The notes: generated by a model from the letters alone, not told the origin. Positions 45,297 to 54,590 are shown, counted from the stretch's first letter. The stretch: DNA of 64,000 bases from JBBEBE01 sp040882505 (GCA_040882505.1 JBBEBE010000001.1:115228-179227), one strand, 5' to 3'. Program-made: numbers and translations.

Positions 45297-46269
45297 AGAT
45301 CTGTTTGGCTATCTTCATATTCCGTGGATCCCCGGTCTCCATCAAATCCGTGTAAATCGTAAGCATTGGTGCTATTGCCGGGTCTTTCGTTCCAAACGTC
45401 CAGTATGGTTCACGTACCTCGACATTCCCCACCTTGTCCGGAACCAATTTCAACTCATTCATAAGGTCCGCGCGCTTTTTCCGCGTGTAGAGTATAAACT
45501 CCTCCGGCTTCAGATCTTGGGTCATCAGATCCGCAGCAGGCTCACCTCCCCACATGGTTCCCGCTCCAAGCTTCAGCTTTTTCCAGTTCTGTTCAGCTTC
45601 ACGATTCACAAATTGATACCGCCCTTTCAGAATCCGGGGTTTGAGCTCATCTGCAAAGGCAGTCAACCATTGATCCAGCAACCGGTCGTGATTCTTGAGC
45701 TGGATCTCGTTCTCGTTTATTGTCAACAGATAGCCACGTTCGTTCAACCCATCGAGTACGAATTTGATATTCCCAAGAGCGACGTCCGCCGTTTGAGCAA
45801 TTTCCCGGTAGGTGTGATTCAGCCACGCTTCATCGTACAAAAACAGAAACACCACTTTTAACCCGGTTTTGGTAAAGGCCCGATTTCCTTTTGGTTGAAC
45901 CGGGGTCGTGGTGTGGCGATCGATCCAGATCAAAGCCCCCTTATCCATTACCCGAATATTGCCGGCCACATCCATCCAGTCGATTCCCACTTCATTCAAT
46001 CGCTTCTTGATATCCGGAAAGAGACGCTCCGCCACCAACATGACGAGCCCGTTGGCCTCTTGTAGTTGCTCCAACTGAGGTATATGATGCTTGCGAATCT
46101 CCTTCCTTACGATGGCATGTCGAACAATCGTGCCACCACCGGGTATGTCAAAAGTGATTTGCGCATCTTGCTGATCCTTTCCGTCTTGGGCGTACTCCTT
46201 CCACACAACGTCTCTTCCAATCTCGGGAGCGAGGTGTTCAAGTGCTTTATTGAGAATTACCCGATCCAT
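45274..46269 (-). CDS. AbiEi-type antitoxin/regulator
   Basis: A 331-residue protein of the AbiEi antitoxin type. The central region has a winged-helix stretch (FLYDEAWLNHTYREIAQTADVALGNIKFVLDGLNERGYL), and the C-terminal half is the antitoxin domain (WGGEPAADLMT, LYTRKKRADLMNEL). AbiEi proteins repress their own promoter by binding inverted repeats, and nested repeats abut this start codon (46270-46322). It overlaps the toxin gene by 23 bp. The antitoxin-first order is normal for the system. Confidence 0.85.
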   Translation of the reverse strand: MDRVILNKALEHLAPEIGRDVVWKEYAQDGKDQQDAQITFDIPGGGTIVRHAIVRKEIRKHHIPQLEQLQEANGLVMLVAERLFPDIKKRLNEVGIDWMDVAGNIRVMDKGALIWIDRHTTTPVQPKGNRAFTKTGLKVVFLFLYDEAWLNHTYREIAQTADVALGNIKFVLDGLNERGYLLTINENEIQLKNHDRLLDQWLTAFADELKPRILKGRYQFVNREAEQNWKKLKLGAGTMWGGEPAADLMTQDLKPEEFILYTRKKRADLMNELKLVPDKVGNVEVREPYWTFGTKDPAIAPMLTIYTDLMETGDPRNMKIAKQIYARATED

Positions 46270-46322
46270 TGTTCATTTAATTTATTTGTTCACGATTCCT
46301 GAACATCTTAAATAAATGAACA
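46270..46322 (-). promoter_or_regulatory. Nested inverted repeats at the AbiE operon start (probable operator)
   Basis: TGTTCATTTA (46270-46279) pairs with TAAATGAACA (46313-46322), a perfect 10-bp outer repeat. Inside it TGTTCA (46287-46292) pairs with TGAACA (46300-46305). Four TGTTCA half-sites thus sit directly against the antitoxin start codon. This is the expected layout for negative autoregulation by AbiEi; binding is inferred. The remaining bases up to 46528 contain no gene I can support. Confidence 0.6.
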
Positions 46323-46528
46323 TAATTCGCAGGTGAAATCAAAGAACTGGATTTACGAATCACCCAAGATGCCTTAAAAGATGTAATCGTTGCTCCCCTA
46401 ACCAGTTTTCACAAAACCACTAATTGCATAACTACTTTTCATCGATCGTAACCGGTTTTCACGGATTCCGGACTGTAAAGAATAGCTCGACGCGTCTTTT
46501 CTCCTTCCCAACGCCCTGATCGTCCCCG

Positions 46529-46577
46529 ATTGACATTATCACCGGGAGATGCTATTTAGGGACAACGGGTTGAACCC
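46529..46577 (+). repeat. 49-bp direct repeat, copy 2 (right border of the AbiE segment)
   Basis: Identical to 44256-44304. The internal TTGACA (46530-46535) and TATTTA (46553-46558), 17 bases apart, point towards ggt, whose ATG lies 23 bp beyond the repeat. This copy may therefore supply the ggt promoter. The distance between equivalent positions of the two copies is 2273 bp. Confidence 0.9.
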
Positions 46578-46600
46578 AAAGAACCTGCAACCAATCGGTC

Positions 46601-48421
46601 ATGCGTATGTCCTTCTTCACCTCGCGAGTGGTCCTCGTCACGCTATTCACCCCGGTATTCACCCTCCCCACACGATTCACGCCGGTCCTGCTCGCCGGCA
46701 TGTTCCTCCTCGCCTCCACAGATCCGCTCCACTCCCAAGTCGCCTCCGAATCCCTCCGCCCACCCGTGATGGGCAAACAGGGCGTGGTCGCCAGCGCCCA
46801 TCCGCTCGCCTCCCTGGCCGGGCAGAAGATGCTGGCCGACGGAGGCAACGCCATTGACGCCATCGTGGCGGCCGCTGCCGCGCTCAACGCCGTCGAGCCC
46901 TACATGTCAGGCGTCGGAGGGGTCGGCTACATGCTGCTCTACTCCGCAGAAGAGGATCGGGTTCGCTCCCTCATCTTTGGCGGGTGGGTTCCCGAAACCT
47001 TCGAACCCGCCTCCCTGGAAGGAGCCTCCACCTACTCCGACGGCGCGGGTCACGGGACGCTCGAGGCGATCGGGCCCATGACGGCCGCCGTCCCCGGCAA
47101 TCTGGCCGGGTGGAACCGCGCCCTTCAGGACTACGGAACCCTGTCACTGGACACTGTTCTGCAGCCGGCCATCACCTACGCCGAGCAAGGCGTACCGATC
47201 ACCGAATTTGACCAGGCGATGTGGGCCGGCACCCGCAACCGGGTTCACGCCTACCCCTCCTCACGACGCGTCTTTCTGAACGAGAAGGAAGAGCCCTACC
47301 GCATGGGCGAGATCTTCGCCAATCCCGACCTGGCCCGCACCCTCAAAGAGATCGCCGACAACGGGGCCGATCATTTCTACCACGGGGAGCTGGCCACCAC
47401 CATTGCCGACAACTTTGCCCGTGACGGGGGCTACATTACCCGCGAAGATCTGGCAAGCGTCCCCGACCGGGTCCAGTGGACCGACCCCCTCGAAATCGAC
47501 TACCGGGGCTACACGATCTACAACCATCCGCCCCCCGGCATGGGCCTCCAGCAGCTCCAGACCCTGCGCATCATGGAAGGCTTCGACCTGCAGGCGATGG
47601 GCCACAACTCGGCCGACTACCTGGCCCACCTGATGGAGGCGATCGCCCTGGCCCGCGCAGACAGTGACCGGCACATCGGCGATCCGGCCTTTGTGAACGT
47701 CCCGACCGAGGAACTCCTCTCCGATGACTACATCGACGGCCAGCAAGACGAAGTGCGCCGAATTGTCGAAGAGCGCCACGCCCAGATGCAATCCCCCGTG
47801 CCCAGCCTGGACCCCACGGAGCTGGACGCCCGCTACACCTACGCCACCACCAGCCTCTCGGCCGCTGACAGCCAGGGCAATGTGGTCGTCATCACCCAGA
47901 GCCTCGGAGGCGGATTCGGCTCCGGCTACGTGGCCGGCGATACCGGGATCGCCTTCAACAACGCCATGGAGTGGATGCAGATGGAGCCCGGCCACGCCAG
48001 CTCGAGTGAGCCCGGCAAAGGGATCACCTGGTGCATCGGCGCCATGATGCAGGTACACAAAGACGGCAAACCGCTCCTGGCTGTCGGCTCACCCGGCAGT
48101 TTCGGCATCCTTCAGTCCGTCCCGCAGATCGCCATGAACATTCTCGATTTCGATATGGAGATCCAGGAAGCGATCGATGCCCCCCGCTTCCGCTGGAAAG
48201 ACGAACTGGGCTCCGTCCCGGCCACCGAAGTGATCATGGAGTCGCGCATTCCGGTCAGTGTCCGGGTCCGGCTCTCCCGCATGGGCTACAAACTGGACAC
48301 CAGCGTGGGCGACTGGTCCATGTCGGTCGGCGGCGCGCAGGCTGTTCTATTGGACCCCGACTCGGACTGGATCCTGGGCGGGGCCGATCCTCGCCGCAAC
48401 GGCTACGCCCTGAGTTGGTAG
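46601..48421 (+). CDS. ggt: Gamma-glutamyltransferase (exported)
   Basis: A 606-residue N-terminal-nucleophile hydrolase with a long hydrophobic N-terminus and signal cleavage near LHSQ (residue ~47). The large-subunit start VVASAHPLASLAGQKML and VGGVGYML are present. The autoprocessing/catalytic Thr is around residue 416 in ATTSLSAADSQGN; the usual TTH is TTS here. GGGFGSGYVAGDTGIAFNN and VGSPGSFGI form the rest of the site. It cleaves or transfers gamma-glutamyl groups in the periplasm. It is notably GC-rich beside the AT-rich AbiE genes. It is probably co-transcribed with the Tat protein 43 bp downstream. Confidence 0.92.
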   Translation: MRMSFFTSRVVLVTLFTPVFTLPTRFTPVLLAGMFLLASTDPLHSQVASESLRPPVMGKQGVVASAHPLASLAGQKMLADGGNAIDAIVAAAAALNAVEPYMSGVGGVGYMLLYSAEEDRVRSLIFGGWVPETFEPASLEGASTYSDGAGHGTLEAIGPMTAAVPGNLAGWNRALQDYGTLSLDTVLQPAITYAEQGVPITEFDQAMWAGTRNRVHAYPSSRRVFLNEKEEPYRMGEIFANPDLARTLKEIADNGADHFYHGELATTIADNFARDGGYITREDLASVPDRVQWTDPLEIDYRGYTIYNHPPPGMGLQQLQTLRIMEGFDLQAMGHNSADYLAHLMEAIALARADSDRHIGDPAFVNVPTEELLSDDYIDGQQDEVRRIVEERHAQMQSPVPSLDPTELDARYTYATTSLSAADSQGNVVVITQSLGGGFGSGYVAGDTGIAFNNAMEWMQMEPGHASSSEPGKGITWCIGAMMQVHKDGKPLLAVGSPGSFGILQSVPQIAMNILDFDMEIQEAIDAPRFRWKDELGSVPATEVIMESRIPVSVRVRLSRMGYKLDTSVGDWSMSVGGAQAVLLDPDSDWILGGADPRRNGYALSW

Positions 48422-48464
48422 ATTCCCCACCGTGATCTCCCTTTGAACCCCAAGACCACAGCTC

Positions 48465-49808
48465 ATGACCACCCGACGTGACTTCCTCCACCAGACAGCC
48501 CTGACCGGCGCCGGCCTCGCCATCGCGCCCACCCTCCCCCTCTCGCTCCTGGGCACCACCTTTTCGGGCCGAACCGCGCAGCGCCCCAAGGTTGCCTACA
48601 TCACCACCACCTACAGCACGGGAAGCTCGCACTCCGATGTGATCGGGACCAAACTCTTCCTGGGCATCCCGACCGACGAGGGAATTCTGGAGCCGGAGAT
48701 CGAGGTGGTCTCCATGTGGATTGACCAGATTGAGGAGGGCCATACGGGACCCCGGGTGGCCGAGCTAAATAACGTCCCCATTTACGACACCATCGAGGAG
48801 GCCATGACCCTGGGCCAAGACCGGATTGCCGTAGACGCGGTGATCTATGTGGGCGAGCATGGCGACTACGCCTACAACCGGCTGGGCCAAAAGATGTACC
48901 CGCGGATGAACCATCTCGAGCAGATCTTCCGGGTCATTGACGCCAACGACCAGCCCGTTCCGGTTTTCAACGACAAGCACCTCTCCTACAACTGGCTGGA
49001 CTGCCGCTGGATCTACGACCGGGCCAAAGAGCTACAGGTCCCGATGATGGCCGGCTCGTCGCTCGCCTACTGCTGGCGGGATCCGGTCCTGCACCACCCG
49101 ATCGGTACCGAGATCACCGAAGCGGTTGCTATTGGGTACGCCAGTCTGGACGCCTACGGGCACCACGTCCTGGAAATGTTGCAGTGCATGGTGGAGCGGC
49201 GAAAAGGTGGCGAGAGCGGGGTCGCTTCGGTCCGGGGCATCGAGGGAGATGCGGTCTGGCAAGCGATCGACGAGGGGCTCATCTCCGAAGAGCTGGTCCT
49301 CGCTGCCTGCAATGTCGTTGATGAACGGTCAGAGGGCAACATTCGCGAGCTGGTCTCCAACCCCAGCGGGATCCTGATCGAGTACAACGACGGATTACGG
49401 GCAGCCATTCTGATGTTGGACGAGGTGGTCAATGCCGGCTGGGCGTATGCGGCCCGGGCCGATGGCGAGATTCAGGCCACCGAGTTTGTTCTCTCGGGCG
49501 GGCCCATCTTTGCTCATTTCAGCTACTTGACGCTGAACATTCAGGCGTTTATCACAAGAGGCGGTGTCCCGCCCGTTCCCATTGAGCGCAACGTGCTCAC
49601 CACCGGTATTCTGGACATGGGGTTGCGCTCGGTTCACCGGGGGATGGAGCTGATCGAGACCCCCTTTCTGAACTACCCTTACGAGCCGACAAATGGACTG
49701 GCCATCTTCCCCTCCAACCCGCGCCCGGTTGGCGCCAGCATCGGAGCCTGGCCCCCACCCGGGAAGAAAGAAGCGTATGACTTCATTATTCAGGAGAGGT
49801 ATCGGTGA
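48465..49808 (+). CDS. Tat-exported conserved protein of unknown function
   Basis: A 447-residue protein starting TTRRDFLHQTALTGAGLA, a twin-arginine signal. The mature part opens with KVAYITTTYSTGSSHSDVI and has conserved-looking segments such as IYVGEHGDYAYN, FNDKHLSYNWLDC, MMAGSSLAYCWR and VSNPSGILIEYNDG. The alpha/beta layout is reminiscent of Rossmann-type oxidoreductases, but no cofactor motif is clear and I do not recognise the family. It follows ggt closely on the same strand, so it may act with it in the periplasm. Confidence 0.72.
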   Translation: MTTRRDFLHQTALTGAGLAIAPTLPLSLLGTTFSGRTAQRPKVAYITTTYSTGSSHSDVIGTKLFLGIPTDEGILEPEIEVVSMWIDQIEEGHTGPRVAELNNVPIYDTIEEAMTLGQDRIAVDAVIYVGEHGDYAYNRLGQKMYPRMNHLEQIFRVIDANDQPVPVFNDKHLSYNWLDCRWIYDRAKELQVPMMAGSSLAYCWRDPVLHHPIGTEITEAVAIGYASLDAYGHHVLEMLQCMVERRKGGESGVASVRGIEGDAVWQAIDEGLISEELVLAACNVVDERSEGNIRELVSNPSGILIEYNDGLRAAILMLDEVVNAGWAYAARADGEIQATEFVLSGGPIFAHFSYLTLNIQAFITRGGVPPVPIERNVLTTGILDMGLRSVHRGMELIETPFLNYPYEPTNGLAIFPSNPRPVGASIGAWPPPGKKEAYDFIIQERYR

Positions 49809-49874
49809 ATTCACTTTGATTTCAGCAATTCAATCGATACCTCTCAGTTTTCCAATAAGATGATCTGTGATCGT

Positions 49875-49886
49875 TTATCGCGATAA
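49875..49886. promoter_or_regulatory. Palindrome upstream of the Septu-like operon
   Basis: TTATCGCGATAA is a perfect 12-bp palindrome about 90 bp before the ATPase start, in a strongly AT-rich leader (49809-49976). It could be an operator or part of a promoter region. No further evidence supports a specific regulator. Confidence 0.3.
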
Positions 49887-49976
49887 TATTTATATTTTTC
49901 AATTGAAATTATTAGATAAGCCGTGCTATCAAAATAATATGAATTTTGTGCTAATCAACGAATAGGTTCTTGAGAA

Positions 49977-51545
49977 ATGCCAAATAACACCGAGAAGTTC
50001 GAATTCCGAATGTACTCTAGCCAATCAGATATACCAAGTTCTGCTAAAGCTCTTGGTTGCCTGATACCCGATGGGTGGGATGATTTCGGATTTAAAACAC
50101 TCTTCAGTTTGATCGTCTTTGATCAAACTTCTAACAAACACGATATTGGACCTTTTAAAATTGGCAGTTTTGACATGCAAGAGAACTCTGTCAAAAAGGC
50201 ATTACCTAACTCGTTCAAAAAATTAGATAACGACTACTTTTCATTGGGACAAGATGATAGTTACTACGTGGCACTGGGTGAACTATCAGAATCGGTCAAG
50301 AACGCAGTATTGGTAGGTCTACGAGATGTAGTTTTTAACAAAAACCTGTGGGAACAAGCGAAAAAAGAAAATGTAACCAATACCTCCCTACTTCGAACAA
50401 TCACAACTAAAACCGTTGAAAATCAGTATCGTCGACTAGTTCATGGTGGTGCCCGGCTGACCGAGTATGACTTCGTCTATGCTGCTCCAAAACGTATAAA
50501 AGCTGATACCGATAGGCTAAGATTGTCATTCAGCGTGGAGCCAGAGTCGCATCCTCCTACCAATCTCCACGTTTTGGTAGGTCGTAATGGCGTTGGTAAA
50601 ACCCACATCCTGCAATTAATGACAAAATCCTTAGTTGCAAAACATTCTGTGGCTAGTCAGTCTGGAGAGTTCTCCTCGCATAGTGCAACAGAAGACGAGA
50701 ATGCCCCGATTTTTGCAAATCTAGTATCCGTATCATTCAGTGCATTTGATAACTTCGAGTTGATCCCTGAAAATCAGGATTCTAAAGAAAGGATTCGGTA
50801 TTCAAACATTGGTTTACGTCGCACTAGTGAAACGGGTAGTGGCTTGGGCACTCCTAAGAGCCCAGAAATGCTGATTCGTGAATTCGCTAAGAGCGCGCAT
50901 TTGTGTATGCACGGCATGCCAGCGAAACGTTGGAAAAGAGCTTTGACCACATTGGAATCTGATCCGATATTTCGAGCATTAGAAGTAGCCGAACTTACAT
51001 CAATATCTGGGGACGAAGAAGTCTTCATTGGAGAGGCTACAACTCTTTTTAGACGACTAAGCTCAGGCCACAAAATTGTATTACTGACTATCACACGCCT
51101 TATTGAAACCGTCGAAGAGCAAACCCTAGTTCTTTTAGACGAACCAGAGGGCCACCTTCATCCACCCCTACTGTCGTCATTCGTAAGGGCATTGTCCGAT
51201 CTCATGTTTGACCGGAATGGAGTGGCAATTATAGCAACTCACTCTCCTGTTGTCCTTCAGGAGGTTCCCAGAACCTGTGTGTGGACCTTACAGAGATCTG
51301 GAGATAACCTAAGAGCTGAACGACCAGAACTTGAGACGTTCGGAGAGAATGTAGGTATACTGACCCGTGAGGTATTTGGTTACGAAGTTACCGAATCAGG
51401 CTTTCATAAGATGCTATTCGAGACTGCACATAATGAACCTAACTTCGACGAGGCGGTGAGGAGTTTTAATCATGAGCTTGGCTCTGAAGCCAGAGCCATT
51501 CTCCAAGGGCTTTTCTCTGCGAACAAAATCAGGAAAAGTGAGTAG
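49977..51545 (+). CDS. ptuA: Septu-like ATPase (PtuA-type) with unassigned N-terminal region
   Basis: A 522-residue AAA/ABC-type ATPase of anti-phage systems. The first ~175 residues match no domain I know. The ATPase part then shows Walker A LVGRNGVGKTHIL (residue ~200), the signature LSSGHKIVLL, Walker B LVLLDEPEGHLHP and the switch IIATHSP. An HNH nuclease gene begins 1 bp after its stop, which is the PtuA-PtuB arrangement of Septu. Base composition is clearly AT-richer than the preceding ggt region, suggesting transfer. Other ATPase+nuclease defence pairs remain possible. Confidence 0.75.
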   Translation: MPNNTEKFEFRMYSSQSDIPSSAKALGCLIPDGWDDFGFKTLFSLIVFDQTSNKHDIGPFKIGSFDMQENSVKKALPNSFKKLDNDYFSLGQDDSYYVALGELSESVKNAVLVGLRDVVFNKNLWEQAKKENVTNTSLLRTITTKTVENQYRRLVHGGARLTEYDFVYAAPKRIKADTDRLRLSFSVEPESHPPTNLHVLVGRNGVGKTHILQLMTKSLVAKHSVASQSGEFSSHSATEDENAPIFANLVSVSFSAFDNFELIPENQDSKERIRYSNIGLRRTSETGSGLGTPKSPEMLIREFAKSAHLCMHGMPAKRWKRALTTLESDPIFRALEVAELTSISGDEEVFIGEATTLFRRLSSGHKIVLLTITRLIETVEEQTLVLLDEPEGHLHPPLLSSFVRALSDLMFDRNGVAIIATHSPVVLQEVPRTCVWTLQRSGDNLRAERPELETFGENVGILTREVFGYEVTESGFHKMLFETAHNEPNFDEAVRSFNHELGSEARAILQGLFSANKIRKSE

Positions 51546-51546
51546 C

Positions 51547-52392
51547 ATGCGCCGACTTAATCCACCTATTGATGATGTTGCGAAGGTGTACAGACAATGT
51601 GCAAGTTCGGTAAGAGATAACGAGAAAAAGAATCGTATGCTTTTGATTGAGCCTGAAATCGCAGCTGCGAGTGAAGAGTACATTACAGCAGCCACAAATG
51701 CTGCACTGAACGAGATACCCCTGACAGAGGGAGTTTCTAATACCGTGTCTACCAATGAAATGGTTTCTCTCTACAAGACTCATATGGTAAGGAAGAGGGC
51801 AGTGGCTCGAGAAGTTTATGACAGACTAATGTCATCCCCACGTTACAACAAATGTCCTCTTTGCGGCCAACGTGTAGTTTCAACCCTTGACCATCATCTT
51901 CCAGAATCGCGCTATCCTACTTTTGCTGTGTTCCCACACAACTTAGTCCCAGCTTGTAAAGACTGTAACAAGGAAAAAGGCACGGCGATACCCACCGATA
52001 TTGAAAAACAGACAATACACCCCTACTTTGACGACTTTGAGACAGAGCGGTGGCTTTATGCTAGTGTATCAAATACCACGCCAGTTGTTCTCAGTTTCTT
52101 CGTATCTCCACCAAACCACTGGAGCGAAATTAAGCAACGCCGGGCAGCATATCATTTCAATATTTTAAAACTGAATAAATTATTTACCGCTCACGCAGCA
52201 GAGGAACTTGCAAACATTCGATATTATTTAACAGAGTTGTATCGCAAAACGGGCAAGCAAGGTGTCCGAGACCACTTGCAACAGGTAGCCACTAGCAGAT
52301 CTGCTGTACAAATGAACTCGTGGCAAACGGCTACATATGAGGCAATCGCTTCCGATGATTGGTTCTGTGACGGTGGCTTCATAGAGAATTAG
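51547..52392 (+). CDS. ptuB: HNH endonuclease (PtuB-type) of the Septu-like pair
   Basis: A 281-residue protein with an HNH nuclease core: CPLCGQRV, LDHHLPESRYP, NLVPACKDCNKEKGT, where the paired Cys hold a zinc and the His residues form the catalytic site. The ATG at 51547 lies just beyond the ATPase TAG; a GTG at 51538 in the same frame is an alternative. The surrounding helices (DDVAKVYRQCASSV, WLYASVSN) have no assigned function. In Septu both proteins are needed for defence. Confidence 0.8.
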   Translation: MRRLNPPIDDVAKVYRQCASSVRDNEKKNRMLLIEPEIAAASEEYITAATNAALNEIPLTEGVSNTVSTNEMVSLYKTHMVRKRAVAREVYDRLMSSPRYNKCPLCGQRVVSTLDHHLPESRYPTFAVFPHNLVPACKDCNKEKGTAIPTDIEKQTIHPYFDDFETERWLYASVSNTTPVVLSFFVSPPNHWSEIKQRRAAYHFNILKLNKLFTAHAAEELANIRYYLTELYRKTGKQGVRDHLQQVATSRSAVQMNSWQTATYEAIASDDWFCDGGFIEN

Positions 52393-52523
52393 ACCTTCCA
52401 ATAATGATAACTACGAATGTGTCCGATTCTCCAGTCATGAGTTGTAGTCCATCAACGTTTTGACCTTGTGGAATCCCTTGCTCTCGTAGTGTTCCGGATC
52501 CGGCACCACCCGAAACGAGACTA

Positions 52524-54479
52524 TTATACATCATAAATATCACTATTCATTATCTCATTCAAGATATATTTTTTGAACTCTTCAATAGCCGTGAAGTACC
52601 TAAATCCACTTCTATTGGCAACCTTTTTTGTCTCTTCATCCTCGTTAATAAGAAGCGCAACGGGATGGCTTAAATACTGTTGAACACCATCTGGCCAAGC
52701 CAAATCGATGATTGCTTCCTGCTCATCGTTTTCGTCCAGTATTTCAAGCCCCCATTCTCCTTCTTGAAGTCCCATTTCTCGCAACCAAGACTGGAGGTCT
52801 GCCAACATCTGCTCCTCTGCCTGGTCGTCGATACTATCGATTCGAAGATGTTTTGGCTTCTCTCGTTTAGAAAGGACATCATTCGTAAACTCATTTTCTT
52901 CAACATCACCGACCTTCAATCGATCTAAAAATTTATTGGATGCTTCTGCCAAAAGTTTTTGCCTTGCAATAAGAAAGTCCTTGAAGTTCTCCTTCTTCCA
53001 AAGATTTTCATCCATTGGAATCCAGTGAGAGGCCAAGACTCCTGGGTGCTTAGACTCGATTTCCGGAAAATATCGAATTGGTGGTTTGTCGGAAATTTCC
53101 AGATTTGTCTCTTGAGTCAAAAATGTCATGTTGGCCAATGCGTTGACGTCTCTTCTTTGATAATTTGAGTCGTACAAATACGCTTTGGGGAAAATGTGGT
53201 GCAATTGTAACCCACTCAAATTACCCAACAGGTGATGTGTAAGCTCATCACCCGTCCCCCAATCTTTTGCGTGCCACACTCTCGTCAACATGTAAAGCAT
53301 TGGATAAAATCGAGCACCACGACTCCAGCCTCTAAAATCACTAGCGTAGAGTTTTAAATCACCACGATTTTGTCGGAGCTCTTGGATCAAGTTCGCTATT
53401 GCTCGCTCCGAATCTTCAATCAAATCCAGATCCTTGTCCAAGGTGCTCTCAGTGGAACCCGCATATCGTCCCCAGAGCATAGAGTGGATGTACCAATACA
53501 AAAGTTGATCTCTCTTTCGATGGTCACCCAAGTTCATTCTATTCTCAGAGATATATCTACACATGAGCGGGAATGAATACACGCTTCCGAGTACGCGATC
53601 GTGATCCAGTCCAAGCCGTGAGGCGATCGTATTGAGCAGTTTGTCTATGGCTTCCTCTGCTCTTTCCAATCCACTTTTAAAATCTCTGGTTGAAACTTCA
53701 TCTAGATTCTGAAACTTCGCTTCCCCGGTTACAATTGAATTAATACACCTGAGATACCAATCCATTTTGAAATTAAACCCGGCACGTTTCCATTTGGTCA
53801 ATCGTGTTTTTAATTCACTACGGGCTTCTGGCCATGATCCACAAATTTTGGCCAACGCTAAATCACCTTTGGACAGCTTCGTCCCCCCACTATTTACCTT
53901 GTTAAAGATCTCCACAACTGTATCTGTATCCTTGTCTTCTCCAGTGATTTCTTCTACGTGAAGATTAACATCTTGAATCTGGTGAACTTGATTCAGTCTC
54001 GTAATGAATAATCCCAAATCTTTACTTTTTTCAGGATCAGAGGAATATTTGCTGATGAAAAGTTCAATTCCACGCTTCATTAGCTCAGTTACATCCACCC
54101 AATTTGGGTTTTCATCCATTTTCATGGGCGCATAAAACTCGAATGCTTCCTCTGCTACATTGAAATATAAATCCGAGAATAACTTAGGGTCTCCATCAAA
54201 GAATTGCGGAGCTTTACCCCTAATAATTCCATATAGAGAGGTCATTCGTTGCTGGCCGTCCAACAGCATTTTCACGTTCTCAGCCATATTATCTTGACCC
54301 CGAGCCATTGTTGTATCTCTCTTCGTTTCCCACACCAACAAACTGCCGACCGGATATCGTTTATAAAGAGAATTCATCAATTCTCGTACTTGGGTACGAT
54401 TCCAAACGTATCCACGCTGAAATTCCGGCAATGCCATACTGCCCATGTCAATTTGATCTAGAATCGTGCTGATTTTCAT
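52524..54479 (-). CDS. DUF262 plus HNH (GmrSD-like) restriction protein
   Basis: A 651-residue protein with an N-terminal DUF262/ParB-like NTPase domain (LPEFQRGYVW and LDGQQRMTSLYGI). A mid-to-late HNH region follows (LQLHHIFPKAYLY, then NALANMTFLTQETN), as in fused GmrS-GmrD type IV restriction enzymes that cut modified DNA. A further C-terminal domain of about 130 residues (IDLAWPDGVQ, PVALLINED, GFRYFTAIEEFKKY) follows and is not assigned. It is on the same strand as the type I system, about 110 bp after hsdR, but with its own start. Confidence 0.85.
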   Translation of the reverse strand: MKISTILDQIDMGSMALPEFQRGYVWNRTQVRELMNSLYKRYPVGSLLVWETKRDTTMARGQDNMAENVKMLLDGQQRMTSLYGIIRGKAPQFFDGDPKLFSDLYFNVAEEAFEFYAPMKMDENPNWVDVTELMKRGIELFISKYSSDPEKSKDLGLFITRLNQVHQIQDVNLHVEEITGEDKDTDTVVEIFNKVNSGGTKLSKGDLALAKICGSWPEARSELKTRLTKWKRAGFNFKMDWYLRCINSIVTGEAKFQNLDEVSTRDFKSGLERAEEAIDKLLNTIASRLGLDHDRVLGSVYSFPLMCRYISENRMNLGDHRKRDQLLYWYIHSMLWGRYAGSTESTLDKDLDLIEDSERAIANLIQELRQNRGDLKLYASDFRGWSRGARFYPMLYMLTRVWHAKDWGTGDELTHHLLGNLSGLQLHHIFPKAYLYDSNYQRRDVNALANMTFLTQETNLEISDKPPIRYFPEIESKHPGVLASHWIPMDENLWKKENFKDFLIARQKLLAEASNKFLDRLKVGDVEENEFTNDVLSKREKPKHLRIDSIDDQAEEQMLADLQSWLREMGLQEGEWGLEILDENDEQEAIIDLAWPDGVQQYLSHPVALLINEDEETKKVANRSGFRYFTAIEEFKKYILNEIMNSDIYDV

Positions 54480-54590
54480 GATTTATTTAACTAATTAACT
54501 CTCATTATCTCTCGGTCGAATAAAATCGCTCGATTTCTGTCCTGTAATCCATAGTTCAAATAGAATACCCAGCCTTGAGCAAACACACCC

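Noticed and set aside
44256..46577. CRISPR array suggested by identical repeats
   Set aside because: Only two copies, 2.2 kb apart, with genes between them; no regular spacers.
46601..48435. Several long open frames in other registers inside ggt
   Set aside because: A consequence of the high GC content of ggt; only one frame has the gamma-glutamyltransferase motifs.
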